Positions 10,301 to 17,700 of a stretch of 64,000 bases of DNA are shown here, piece by piece (within the stretch, counting starts at the first letter, position 1; each line of letters opens with the position of its first letter). A program made the position numbers and the translations under genes. The DNA is from CAYQLY01 sp964418605 (GTDB lineage Bacteria; Bacteroidota; Bacteroidia; Cytophagales; Cyclobacteriaceae). The DNA is taken from the NCBI GenBank assembly GCA_964418605.1, contig CAYQLY010000002.1:62001-126000 (forward strand). The letters are read 5' to 3'. The notes beneath the pieces are model-generated. The model did no database searches. It was not told where the DNA came from and saw only the letters and a program-made list of their open reading frames with translations.

Positions 10301-11033
10301 GTAATATAAATAAGGACTTCCAATATGATTTTTTTTTAAAAAAAGAAATACTAGTTAGGGTGCTAAATAAAAGTAGAAAAAAGATGCTGAAAATAAAAAA
10401 ATACAAACTAGGTGTAGTAGGTGTTGTTTTGGATTGAATTTTAGGATAAAAAGATATGGAAAATAAAAAATTTCCTTCATTTCCAAAAACATTATATCCC
10501 CATCGTTTATCAAATTGATTCGATAAGTGGTGTGTATTTTTTGGCAATAGATCATGGTATGAAGAGGATATATATCGATTTTGAATAGCAGGTTTAATGG
10601 ATAAAGGTAAAAGAATAAAAATAGTATAAGTAGAACTAGAGGTTTTTAATTCTTTTTTTAAAACAATAAATTGGCTACCACTCGACTCATAAAAATAATA
10701 AGTTTTATTGTTTATGATAGAGTGATAATCGGGTACCATATGATGATCTGACCAGTAGAGTATGCGTTGGTTTCGATATATATAAAAGGGGTAGTCTGAT
10801 GTAATGGTATTTAGTTTATAGAATGATAATTTTTTTTTCTGTTCTATTTTTTCTTTAATTTGATTGGCTGTATGATTTAATATTTGGAGCTCTTTTCCAA
10901 TAGCTTTATTAACAGATAATAATTCTTCTCTTGTCGATGGGTTGTTTTTTGAATTTTCTAATGAATAATATATCCCTAATGTAAAAAAACAGAGCGATGT
11001 GAGTAGTAGTACGTATTTTTTTAAAAAGTGCAT
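7338..11033 (-). CDS. Very large membrane-bound sensor histidine kinase
   Basis: This 1231-residue protein starts with a membrane anchor (about 7-25) and an extracytoplasmic domain. A block of hydrophobic segments follows (about 205-475), then a second extracytoplasmic domain, two more membrane segments (about 715-785), a third outside domain, and a last membrane segment near 930-955 leading into a HAMP-like linker. The HisKA box HEIKNPLTPMKL places the phospho-acceptor His near 1022. The HATPase has NLISNALEAI, DNGIGIS and GTGIGLAIVKRG. It resembles NtrY-like kinases. No response regulator is adjacent; the gene starts 13 bases after a CoA-transferase on the same strand. Coding sequence is extremely AT-rich, especially in the membrane block. 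Confidence 0.88.
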   Translation of the reverse strand: MHFLKKYVLLLTSLCFFTLGIYYSLENSKNNPSTREELLSVNKAIGKELQILNHTANQIKEKIEQKKKLSFYKLNTITSDYPFYIYRNQRILYWSDHHMVPDYHSIINNKTYYFYESSGSQFIVLKKELKTSSSTYTIFILLPLSIKPAIQNRYISSSYHDLLPKNTHHLSNQFDKRWGYNVFGNEGNFLFSISFYPKIQSKTTPTTPSLYFFIFSIFFLLLFSTLTSISFFKKKSYWKSLFILLTGISLGIATAAYLLLYSYSIFSDTISFILFKELVISIRYLFIFLLILFTFLIFIDINYVRLRIDLFFNSIQKKYIKYIIAFIGLSTSSIIVVINHQLINFLFEHYELQNTPWLYLAPSAKSIISICCALLLAFIYILYVGITLKNLLAIWSKTKTVALLSIIQFLISCIVCLSHIEWLFLLSIHTGYIIILLYLKLIRPVVLLRYSFFIYLLIGIIFTAALTSCSFYFYKSANLKKEKEQIAHTLLIKSTFIDKLILEEISQEIKKDTTLQSLFLPPTLNHLFLVEKIYQKHLIYYTDRYDLNLFLFDKKGKSINPTFKKTYTDFKKDILKTFTPQLGQNKITIYSKSTTQVNSYIEFIEIMGKSKNPIAYIVIQLDPRLSIPNSISYPLLATMPLTEQSLIEPYPYAIYQKNQLTTSWGGFDYLAHIDSVFLTHTDLFKKGIKRNGLHHQGFKGKDERIVIISSRKSSIYYFFSVFCFFFVNFLIPILIILLGYSIYFIFYKPTLGLISQLQFYLTSSFIIPIVLLSIVIIGIVSINYQQSFKNSFSKKAENISTQLTSQLESYTSKKINKESFYSSIYELSSLAQADIHLYSTNGRLLFSRQPILYERHFLSNFINPIALSTITELRIKQIVLKEHIGKFYYNTTYTAIRSFKTGKLIGILSIPFFDSQTELNKQLVNIINTSLVVFTIVFLILMLLLYTTSSIFISPLRLLTEKIKQTTLVNKNTPLSYSRQDELGLLINEYNKMLITLEENKKSVSEKEKELAWQEMAQQVVHEIKNPLTPMKLILQHIKKIIKEIPEESKKIVSTSIDRLLEQVDRLNEITTSFSDFAGMPHIQLKKVDLNACLHNTIELYKLSNPLIITYYPPSSPCLILGDEQLLQRIFLNLISNALEAIPTDRKGAIIIRLNTNYEMKNAYISIKDNGIGISESVKENIFNPYFSTKTSGTGIGLAIVKRGVEQMNGKIMFQTEENKGTEFIIEFPIL

Positions 11034-11046
11034 TATATATGTAGTT

Positions 11047-12231
11047 TTAATGGACGATATTTTTTTTAATAAACTGTTCTATGTCTGTTTTACTGAAACC
11101 CATAGTATTAAGAATAGAAAAGGTATGCTCGCCTAAATGAGGTGGGTCTGATAATAATCCTGATTTAAATTTTTCATGAAATTGAGCTATAAAGCTTCTA
11201 ATGCCTTTCAGGTTAGAGTTCTGAAGCATAATCGATTCAATATTGGTACTGGAAAATAATTCTTTAAGATTACGGATTTGCCCGGCTGGTACTTTTTCTT
11301 TTTCGCATGCAGCTAAAAGATATTCTTTTGTATGCATCAAAATGTATTGACGTAGTAATGCTATCAATTCTTTTTTATTTCTAACGCGTTCTTGGTTTGT
11401 TTGATAGCGTGGATTATTTATTAAATCTGTTGCTTTAATAATTTTGCATAGGGCTGTAAATTGTGTATCGCTACCTATAGCTAGTATTAGCTGATCTCCA
11501 TCGGCTGTTTCAAATATACTTCCATAGGGTGCGATTGATGGGTGTTCGGAGCCTATACGTTGTGGAATATGATGGGCTACTAAAAAATGAGCAGCTTGAT
11601 TAACTAATGAGGCAACAGCTGTATCAAATAAAGACACGTGTACATAACATCCGTTACCTGTTAAGAGTCGTTCATATAATGCAACTAATAATCCTTCTTT
11701 AAGTTGGTGGCCTGCCAGCACATCAATAAGAGCAACAGGCATTTTAACAGGTGGTCCTTCCTTTTCTCCATTCATAAACATAAATCCTGTTTCAGCTTGG
11801 ATCACCGCATCGTAACCTACTTTAGAGCTATATATACCGTAGCCAGTTAAATGTCCATAAATCAATGTAGGATGATGAGCTGAAAGTGTAGCATAATCGA
11901 CGCCTAGTTTTTCTGCATCACCTGGTTTAAAACTGACTAGAACAATATCAGCTTTTTTAATGAGTTGATGAACAAGTGATACACCTTCTTCTTTGGTCAA
12001 ATCAATTCCAATAGATTTTTTTCCCCAGTTAACAGATGAAAAATAAGAAGAAATATCTGTTTCGGTAGGTTCTGTATCTAGTTTCCAACTTCTTGTTACA
12101 TCGCCATTAGTTTTACTGTTTTCAACTTTAATTACTTCGGCGCCCAGTTCTGCAAAAAATTGCCCAACACTCGGTCCTGCTAAAACACTTGCTAGTTCAA
12201 TTATTTTTAGAGATTGGAAAGAAGAACCCAT
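11047..12231 (-). CDS. Family III CoA-transferase (CaiB/BaiF type)
   Basis: Members move CoA between carboxylic acids through an enzyme-bound aspartyl-CoA intermediate, in the cytoplasm. The N-terminus (LKIIELASVLAGPSVGQFF, AELGAEVIKVE) is the family hallmark. Comparison with formyl-CoA transferase places the catalytic aspartate at D170 in PVALIDVLAGHQLKEGLL. Length 394 is normal. The substrate cannot be read from the sequence; alpha-methylacyl-CoA racemase-like relatives share the fold. The stop lies 13 bases before the large kinase start on the same strand, so the two are probably one transcript, a pairing whose meaning is unclear. Confidence 0.88.
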   Translation of the reverse strand: MGSSFQSLKIIELASVLAGPSVGQFFAELGAEVIKVENSKTNGDVTRSWKLDTEPTETDISSYFSSVNWGKKSIGIDLTKEEGVSLVHQLIKKADIVLVSFKPGDAEKLGVDYATLSAHHPTLIYGHLTGYGIYSSKVGYDAVIQAETGFMFMNGEKEGPPVKMPVALIDVLAGHQLKEGLLVALYERLLTGNGCYVHVSLFDTAVASLVNQAAHFLVAHHIPQRIGSEHPSIAPYGSIFETADGDQLILAIGSDTQFTALCKIIKATDLINNPRYQTNQERVRNKKELIALLRQYILMHTKEYLLAACEKEKVPAGQIRNLKELFSSTNIESIMLQNSNLKGIRSFIAQFHEKFKSGLLSDPPHLGEHTFSILNTMGFSKTDIEQFIKKNIVH

Positions 12232-12329
12232 ACTTATTTTATTTCAATTATAACTAGAGTGATGTATATGTTATATCTACATCTGCCAATAATTGCTTGA
12301 ATATCTCTATTTTTGGTAAAAATCACAAG

Positions 12330-13310
12330 ATGAGAAGAGTGTTATTCTTTTTGATTGTATCATTTGTTGTAACTTATTGTAGTAGAAAAAAAACGACTGA
12401 AGCTGGTAATCAAACGACATTGGTATTAAAAACTATAAAGCCGCCTGCATTTTCAGCAGATTCTGCTTATTTTTTTATTCAGAAACAACTTCATTATGGT
12501 CCTCGTGTTCCTAACAGCAAAGGTCATAAACAATGTGGTGATTATTTGATTGCACAGTTTAAAGATTATAATGCCCAGGTCACGATTCAATCATTTCAAG
12601 CTACCACATTTACAAATGAAACACTTCATTTAAGAAATATCATTGCAAGTTATAATACAAGCAAAAAAAAGCGAATTATTTTGGCAGCACATTGGGATAC
12701 ACGTCCTTTTGCTGATAAAGATGAAAAAGATAAAAATAAACCTATTGATGGAGCTAATGATGGTGGAAGTGGTGTTGCCGTGTTGCTTGAAATAGCACGT
12801 ATTTTGTCTACTCAGGCAGATCGCTTTCCAACGGGTATAGATATTATATTATTTGATGGCGAAGACTATGGCCCTCTCCATGATCAGTCTATAGATTCAG
12901 AAGCGATGTATTGGTGTCTAGGATCTCAGTATTGGGCAAAAAATAAACATCAAACTAATTATGGTGCCTATTATGGAATATTGTTAGATATGGTAGGTGC
13001 ACGTGAGGCTACTTTTTTGCAGGAATCCTATTCTTTGCATTATGCCGGAGAGATTGTTAAAAAAGTGTGGAATACCGCAGAGCAACTTGGTTATGGTGCT
13101 TATTTTAGTTCTCAAAATTCTGGTGGAGGTATTCAAGATGATCATGTGGCTGTTAATGAAATAGCTGCTATTCCTATGATAGACATTATTGATGATTTTT
13201 CGTCGAAAGCCTATCATCATACACATTTAGATCAATTGGATATTATTGATCATCGAACACTCCAAGCAGTAGGGGAAACTATTTTATATGTTATCATCAA
13301 CGAAAACTAA
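12330..13310 (+). CDS. M28-family zinc peptidase / glutaminyl-peptide cyclotransferase-like lipoprotein
   Basis: The protein starts with MRRVLFFLIVSFVVTYC and a cysteine that could be a lipobox, so it is probably membrane anchored in the envelope. The catalytic domain has the M28 zinc pattern: AAHWDTRPFAD, DGANDGGSGVAVLLEIAR, LFDGEDYG and a late DDHVAVN aspartate/histidine. This layout fits both aminopeptidases and glutaminyl cyclases; the cyclotransferase-like arrangement with the DGEDYG insert is common in Bacteroidota. The ATG at 12330 was chosen because it starts directly at the signal; the frame runs back to a TTG at 12297. obg follows 6 bases downstream. Confidence 0.85.
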   Translation: MRRVLFFLIVSFVVTYCSRKKTTEAGNQTTLVLKTIKPPAFSADSAYFFIQKQLHYGPRVPNSKGHKQCGDYLIAQFKDYNAQVTIQSFQATTFTNETLHLRNIIASYNTSKKKRIILAAHWDTRPFADKDEKDKNKPIDGANDGGSGVAVLLEIARILSTQADRFPTGIDIILFDGEDYGPLHDQSIDSEAMYWCLGSQYWAKNKHQTNYGAYYGILLDMVGAREATFLQESYSLHYAGEIVKKVWNTAEQLGYGAYFSSQNSGGGIQDDHVAVNEIAAIPMIDIIDDFSSKAYHHTHLDQLDIIDHRTLQAVGETILYVIINEN

Positions 13311-13316
13311 TTACGT

Positions 13317-14303
13317 ATGAGTTCTCCAAATTTTATTGACTATGTCAAAATATGTTGCCGATCAGGAGCTGGAGGTGCAGGGTCGGTTCATTTTCGTCGT
13401 GAAAAATTTGCTCCAAAGGGAGGACCTGATGGGGGGGATGGTGGACGAGGTGGGAATATTATTTTGAGAGGCAATAAACAGCTTTGGACGCTTCTTCACT
13501 TGCGCTATCGTAAGCATGTGATTGCTGATAATGGCAAGGCAGGTCAAGGTGAAAAACGAACAGGTGCCCAAGGTAAAGATGTTATTTTGGAGGTGCCTAT
13601 TGGAACTGTAGCTAAAGAAGTGGATAGCGATAAAATCCGTTGTGAGATTACAGAAGATGGGCAAGAAATCATTCTTACACCTGGCGGAAGAGGTGGATTA
13701 GGGAATGATCATTTTAAATCGTCCACTCGGCAAGCACCTCATTATGCCCAACCTGGCGAACCAGGTATTGAAGAATGGATGATCTTAGAATTAAAATTAC
13801 TAGCTGATGTGGGCCTTGTCGGATTTCCTAATGCAGGGAAGTCTACTCTGCTTTCAGTTGTTTCAGCTGCACGTCCTGAGATAGCTGATTATCCTTTCAC
13901 CACACTTACACCTAATCTTGGTGTAGTTGGCTATAAAGATCACCAGTCTTTTGTGATGGCGGACATTCCTGGTATCATTGAAGGTGCTGCGGAAGGTAAA
14001 GGACTAGGTATTCGTTTTTTACGACATATCGAAAGAAACTCTGTTTTATTATTTATGGTTCCTGCTGATACACCAGATATCGAAGCACAATATCATATTT
14101 TATTGAATGAGCTTAAAAAATACAATCCTGAACTGTTGGATAAAAAACGTGTGCTCGCTATTTCAAAATGTGATTTAATAGATGCCGTTGCCATTAAAAA
14201 GATTAAAAAGGAATTGAATTTAGGAATTTCTACTGTTTACATTTCAGCCGCTACACGTAAAGGTATAGATGAGTTGAAAGATATTCTTTGGAATTCTTTT
14301 TAA
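13317..14303 (+). CDS. obg: Obg/CgtA ribosome-associated GTPase
   Basis: This essential GTPase is involved in late 50S assembly and stress control. The N-terminal glycine-rich Obg fold is clear (FAPKGGPDGGDGGRGGNI), followed by the G domain: G1 GFPNAGKST at 169-177, G3 DIPGIIEGA, and a G4 variant SKCDL in place of NKxD. Length 328 is the short form without a C-terminal extension, usual for Bacteroidota. It is probably co-transcribed with the M28 gene 6 bases upstream and ends 30 bases from the convergent TPR kinase. Confidence 0.96.
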   Translation: MSSPNFIDYVKICCRSGAGGAGSVHFRREKFAPKGGPDGGDGGRGGNIILRGNKQLWTLLHLRYRKHVIADNGKAGQGEKRTGAQGKDVILEVPIGTVAKEVDSDKIRCEITEDGQEIILTPGGRGGLGNDHFKSSTRQAPHYAQPGEPGIEEWMILELKLLADVGLVGFPNAGKSTLLSVVSAARPEIADYPFTTLTPNLGVVGYKDHQSFVMADIPGIIEGAAEGKGLGIRFLRHIERNSVLLFMVPADTPDIEAQYHILLNELKKYNPELLDKKRVLAISKCDLIDAVAIKKIKKELNLGISTVYISAATRKGIDELKDILWNSF

Positions 14304-14333
14304 GAAAATTTAAAATAAAAAAATAATTGTTTC

Positions 14334-16244
14334 TTATGTAGTAAAAGTAACAATGAATGTTGTTCCAGTGATCTCATTACTTTCACATCGGATATTACTC
14401 TTGATCGCTTTTAATATGCACTTTACACTGTAAAGCCCCAGTCCTGTTGAGCTCTCATTAGCGCCCGTAGGTCTGTTGCTCAACTTACTGAATTTTTTAA
14501 ATAATTTCTTCTGATCTTCCTTGTGAATTACTGATCCGGTGTTATGCACAATAAGCTCAAGACCGTCGTCTACAAGCCACAACTTGATAACTACTTTGCT
14601 GCCTGGACGGGTATATTTTATCGCATTTGATAAAAGGTTATCAGCTACGAACATAAATATCGTTTTATCCGAATTAAACATGAGTTCGCTTGGTATATCT
14701 TTTTCAACAACGATACGTTTTTCTTCAGCTTTTTTTTCATAAGCAATCAACTGATCAAGCAAACTTTCGCCAACATTAAATAACTCGCGATTTACTTTGA
14801 AGCGGCGCTTTTCAATAGCTTTTACATCTAGTATTTGGTTGACCGCATTGAATAGCTTATTGGCCTGCTTCATAGCAATATCGAGGTATTCATCACCCAT
14901 CCCTTTTTTTACAAACTCCATCAGAGCCACCGTATTGCCAGCTGAGTTTTTCAGGTCATGGGCTAGGGTATGGATCGTATCATTTTGATGTTGGGAAATG
15001 CGCCGGTATCGGTAAGTGAAAAACAATAATAACCCAATGATTAATGCCAATCCACCAAGGCCCATAGAAGCATATTTAACATATAGCCATATCTGTTTTT
15101 CCTTCAGTGCTTTTTCGCGTTCGATCTCATAGTGCTGCACATTATTTTTAAGCTGGTTCTCCAACACCGCAATGCGCGTGCGCTCTTCCTGCTGTGTGAT
15201 AAGTAGTGCATTGTATCGCTTTTGCTGTTGTAGAGCTTTTTTAGAATCCCCCATTTTTTCGTATATAGTGGAGAGAAGTTGTGCTACTTCGAGTAAACCC
15301 TCCCGGTTGTTTAGTTGGTTGGCTAGTTTCTCAGAGGTGAGCTCGTATGCTAATGCTTCTTGAAGTTGATTTTGTGCGAGAGCTATTTTCCCTAGTTCAA
15401 TATGTGCAATTACCTCTATTGCTGTTATATTATTTCCTTGGCTTATTTTTAGTTCTTCTAAAAAATAGGTTTGGGCTTTTGGTGTATTTTTTATTTTAAG
15501 ATATAATAAACCTAGCCTGTGAAATCCGAATGCTAGTTCATAGTTATCTCCAATTTTTTGAGCAAGTTGAATATATTTGGTGTAATAGGTTAAAGCTTCA
15601 CGATATTGATTTAGAAGCTCATGCATTTTGCCTATTTGCCGATAGGTTTGTCCAATGGATTTATCATCTTTAAGTTCTTGATGTATAGATAATATCTTAG
15701 TAAGGCTTTCTAGCGCGGCAGTGTAGTTATTTTGTTTTTCATATACCAGGGCTCGGTAGAATCCCACATTGGCTAATAATGAAAGCGGTAGCTTAGTTTC
15801 ATGTTGTAGGTCATCTATTTTTTTGTAGTAAGACAAGGCTTGATCCAGGAGACCCACACTAAAGTAGGTATAGCCCATGCTTAGATAATAGCGCCCTATA
15901 TCGTCATATTTGTTTTGGTTTTCGGGAAAAGCCAAGAGTTTAAAGTAAACTTCCAAGGCTTCTACGTATTTGGTTTCTATTAAATAGATGTAAGCCATCA
16001 TCTCGTAGCCTAGGTTTCGGCCTTCGGTGAATGTGATGGACTCGGAAAGTGCGATTTCCTCTTGAACCGTTGCACGCGCACCAGTATAATCAGCATTACG
16101 TATGTATTTGTAAGCTAATTCATTTAATCGGTAAACTTTGGCGGTATCGGCGGAATAAGTGGAAGAGGGTTGCGCGCAAACAGGCAGTAGGCTGTAATAA
16201 ATAAAAAAAATGACCACAAACGGGATTCGTGATGCGTTTTTCAT
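14334..16244 (-). CDS. TPR-repeat sensor histidine kinase
   Basis: The 636-residue protein has a signal peptide (MKNASRIPFVVIFFIYYSLLPVCAQ), then about seven tetratricopeptide repeats in the periplasm (about 40-350), a coiled coil, one membrane segment (about 388-412) and a cytoplasmic kinase. The phospho-acceptor His is in AHDLKNSAGN near 429; ATP-binding motifs are VADNLLSNAIKYT and STGLGLYSVK. No response regulator is adjacent. Hand-counted 60-base blocks vary from 28% (15421-15480) to 53% (16021-16080 and 16141-16200) GC, so composition is uneven. The TPR sensor would bind a peptide or protein ligand; a 31-codon peptide gene lies 85 bases upstream on the same strand. Confidence 0.88.
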   Translation of the reverse strand: MKNASRIPFVVIFFIYYSLLPVCAQPSSTYSADTAKVYRLNELAYKYIRNADYTGARATVQEEIALSESITFTEGRNLGYEMMAYIYLIETKYVEALEVYFKLLAFPENQNKYDDIGRYYLSMGYTYFSVGLLDQALSYYKKIDDLQHETKLPLSLLANVGFYRALVYEKQNNYTAALESLTKILSIHQELKDDKSIGQTYRQIGKMHELLNQYREALTYYTKYIQLAQKIGDNYELAFGFHRLGLLYLKIKNTPKAQTYFLEELKISQGNNITAIEVIAHIELGKIALAQNQLQEALAYELTSEKLANQLNNREGLLEVAQLLSTIYEKMGDSKKALQQQKRYNALLITQQEERTRIAVLENQLKNNVQHYEIEREKALKEKQIWLYVKYASMGLGGLALIIGLLLFFTYRYRRISQHQNDTIHTLAHDLKNSAGNTVALMEFVKKGMGDEYLDIAMKQANKLFNAVNQILDVKAIEKRRFKVNRELFNVGESLLDQLIAYEKKAEEKRIVVEKDIPSELMFNSDKTIFMFVADNLLSNAIKYTRPGSKVVIKLWLVDDGLELIVHNTGSVIHKEDQKKLFKKFSKLSNRPTGANESSTGLGLYSVKCILKAIKSNIRCESNEITGTTFIVTFTT

Positions 16245-16278
16245 GAATTATTTAATTTATCCGCTTACTTTTTTTAAA

Positions 16279-16321
16279 CTCCTGCATGGCGAATAGTTAT
16301 GAATTTCTTCCCATGCGGGAG
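16279..16321 (-). promoter_or_regulatory. Hairpin between the short peptide gene and the TPR kinase
   Basis: The arms CTCCTGCATGG (16279-16289) and CCATGCGGGAG (16311-16321) pair over 11 bases with one wobble, around a 21-base loop. On the minus strand the hairpin is followed by TTTAAAAAAAG rather than a clean U-run, so it is a weak terminator at best. It lies in the 85-base spacer between the peptide stop and the kinase start and could uncouple their expression by partial termination or mRNA processing. Confidence 0.5.
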
Positions 16322-16329
16322 CTTAGTTG

Positions 16330-16425
16330 TTAATACTTGCCATTACCTGGCGGCGGCGGTGGTAATTGAGGTCCATCAATTCCTCCCTTTACAATACTAT
16401 TCTGAGTTTGTAGTAATGTTTTCAT
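16330..16425 (-). CDS. Short proline-rich peptide, candidate signal or modified peptide
   Basis: This 31-codon frame encodes a peptide starting MKTLLQTQ, with a double glycine at residues 14-15, and ending in PPPPPGNGKY. It has no hydrophobic signal peptide. The stretch before the double glycine has V at -4 and L at -12, a partial match to the leaders of double-glycine peptides. A plausible promoter lies 41 bases upstream, and the TPR kinase gene follows 85 bases downstream on the same strand. The GC-rich proline codons stand out in an otherwise AT-rich spacer, which argues against chance. I do not recognise a family. A secreted pheromone, a bacteriocin-like product or a chance frame are all possible. 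Confidence 0.45.
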   Translation of the reverse strand: MKTLLQTQNSIVKGGIDGPQLPPPPPGNGKY

Positions 16426-16465
16426 ACATAAAAACGGTTTTATAGTTAATTAAAAAAGTAAACAA

Positions 16466-16497
16466 GTAAATATACGAAATTAAATGAAAAAGTCAAT
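16466..16497 (-). promoter_or_regulatory. Putative promoter of the short peptide gene
   Basis: On the minus strand ATTGAC (16492-16497) is followed about 17 bases later by TATATTTAC (16466-16474), seven of eight positions of the Bacteroidota -7 box TAnnTTTG. The start codon is 41 bases downstream. Confidence 0.35.
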
Positions 16498-16683
16498 AGA
16501 AAAATGGAAAAGTTGATAAATAAAGTTTATTTTTCACGTTACAGGGTTTATTTTTGTATTATTTTTATAATGTATTAGTTTTTTAGAATTTTTAGAGCTC
16601 TTTGATAAGGTTTGCACTTTTACGGGCTTAACTCTCAATAAAAATGGTCTATGGTATGAGCTTGGGGTATACTTTGTGATTGT

Positions 16684-16785
16684 TTAATATTCTATCACGT
16701 AATAGTCTACACAGCGATTTTCTTTTAATCTAGTCAAGCAGAAGCTAATTGTTTTTTGGGGTACCCATTGGCCTAAAGCAAGCTT
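16684..16785 (-). pseudogene. Possible decayed C-terminus of an IS1-type transposase
   Basis: A stop-bounded minus-strand frame of 33 codons contains PQKTISFCLTRLKEN and ends VDYYVIEY. From memory this resembles the C-terminal RKTLSFSKKLEN...WYFIHHY region of IS1-family transposases. There is no start codon and no terminal inverted repeat was found, so if real it is only a remnant. The similarity is weak and rests on few residues. Confidence 0.2.
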
Positions 16786-16818
16786 TTATGTGTGTGGTTG
16801 GTAATTAGATAAAAGCCT

Positions 16819-17616
16819 TTAAGGGATTATTTTTTTTATCATAGCCAGCTGATGTGTGTAAGTTTGTTTTTCGTTATCGATTTTATAGATTCCTTTTTCA
16901 TCCAACCCATCGATGCGCACATGGCCAGAAGCGTGTATAATAGAGTGATTTTTTAATACAATACCAACATGTGTAATTTTTTCATCGTTATTTTTAAAAA
17001 AAGCTAAATCACCTTCTTGTGCTGCTGTCAATGGAATTTTTACACCTTCTTCTGCCTGCTGCCATGCATCGCGAGGAAGTCTGTATCCATTCAGTTTAAA
17101 TACGTGTTGTGTAAATCCAGAGCAATCTATTCCGAAGTGCGTTCTACCTCCCCACAAATAAGGTGTATTTAAAAAACTAAAAGCAAATGTAATGAGCTCG
17201 TGGCGGTCAGAGGGTGGAGAAGAAGAGTCAAGCAAAGATGTACTATCGATATTAAATGGCGTATTGTTAATAACCATTAATTTTTTGTGAATAGGAAGGC
17301 TATAAAAAACACTTCCACATAGAATGGGAAATATATTATCATTAGTTCTAACCAAACCCAAGATACTGCTTACATAATATTTATTTAGTTTATGTAATTG
17401 ATTAAACTGTTCTTCTGAAAGAGCATAAGATTGATTAGAGCTAATCCATCCTTCATAATCATCATCTTTAATTTTTATCCGTATCCATTTTTTTTCAGTG
17501 GTTGATTCTAAAATGGTGTAAAGTTCTCCAAAAAGTAATTGCGTGCATAGTTCTGCTTTATCAGAAGGCTCTGATCGAACAGGTATAATGCTTATCAAAC
17601 AAATGCCAAAACTCAT
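16819..17616 (-). CDS. NlpC/P60 cell-wall peptidase with SH3-like domain
   Basis: The 265-residue protein has an SH3-like N-terminal part (VRSEPSDKAELCTQLLFGE) and a C-terminal NlpC/P60 papain-like domain. The catalytic cysteine is C165 in GIDCSGF, with histidines H216 (THVGIV) and H228 (IIHASGH) completing the site. This architecture resembles YkfC/dipeptidyl-peptidase VI enzymes that cleave gamma-D-Glu to diamino-acid bonds in murein peptides. There is no signal peptide, which suits a cytoplasmic muropeptide-recycling role. The gene stands alone, with a terminator of the upstream DUF4412 gene just before its start. Confidence 0.9.
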   Translation of the reverse strand: MSFGICLISIIPVRSEPSDKAELCTQLLFGELYTILESTTEKKWIRIKIKDDDYEGWISSNQSYALSEEQFNQLHKLNKYYVSSILGLVRTNDNIFPILCGSVFYSLPIHKKLMVINNTPFNIDSTSLLDSSSPPSDRHELITFAFSFLNTPYLWGGRTHFGIDCSGFTQHVFKLNGYRLPRDAWQQAEEGVKIPLTAAQEGDLAFFKNNDEKITHVGIVLKNHSIIHASGHVRIDGLDEKGIYKIDNEKQTYTHQLAMIKKIIP

Positions 17617-17644
17617 AATTGTTTTTTTATATTTTGTTTAATAA

Positions 17645-17680
17645 TAAAAAAGCGAACGGTAAATAGCGCTCGCTTTTTTA
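17645..17680 (-). terminator. Intrinsic terminator after the DUF4412-like gene
   Basis: Inverted repeat AAGCGAACG / CGCTCGCTT (one wobble) with an 8-base loop, flanked by A-runs on one side and T-runs on the other, so it can work in both directions. It lies 20 bases past the stop at 17701. Confidence 0.75.
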
Positions 17681-17700
17681 TAAAATAAGATATTATGTTT

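Larger units (their letters stand above)
16426..16818. other. 393-base spacer with no intact gene
   Basis: Between the short peptide and the NlpC/P60 gene there is no convincing intact frame. Seen here are a putative promoter (16466-16497), two GTTTATTTTT direct repeats around 16524-16555, and a broken minus-strand frame at 16684-16785 that may be a transposase tail. The rest is AT-rich with scattered stops. Confidence 0.6.

Noticed and set aside
13362..13664. A 100-codon minus-strand frame opposite obg
   Set aside because: It is the antisense of the glycine-rich Obg domain and has no recognisable feature.
16684..16818. A complete insertion sequence near 16.7 kb
   Set aside because: No intact transposase frame, terminal inverted repeats or target duplication were seen; only a weak remnant is reported.
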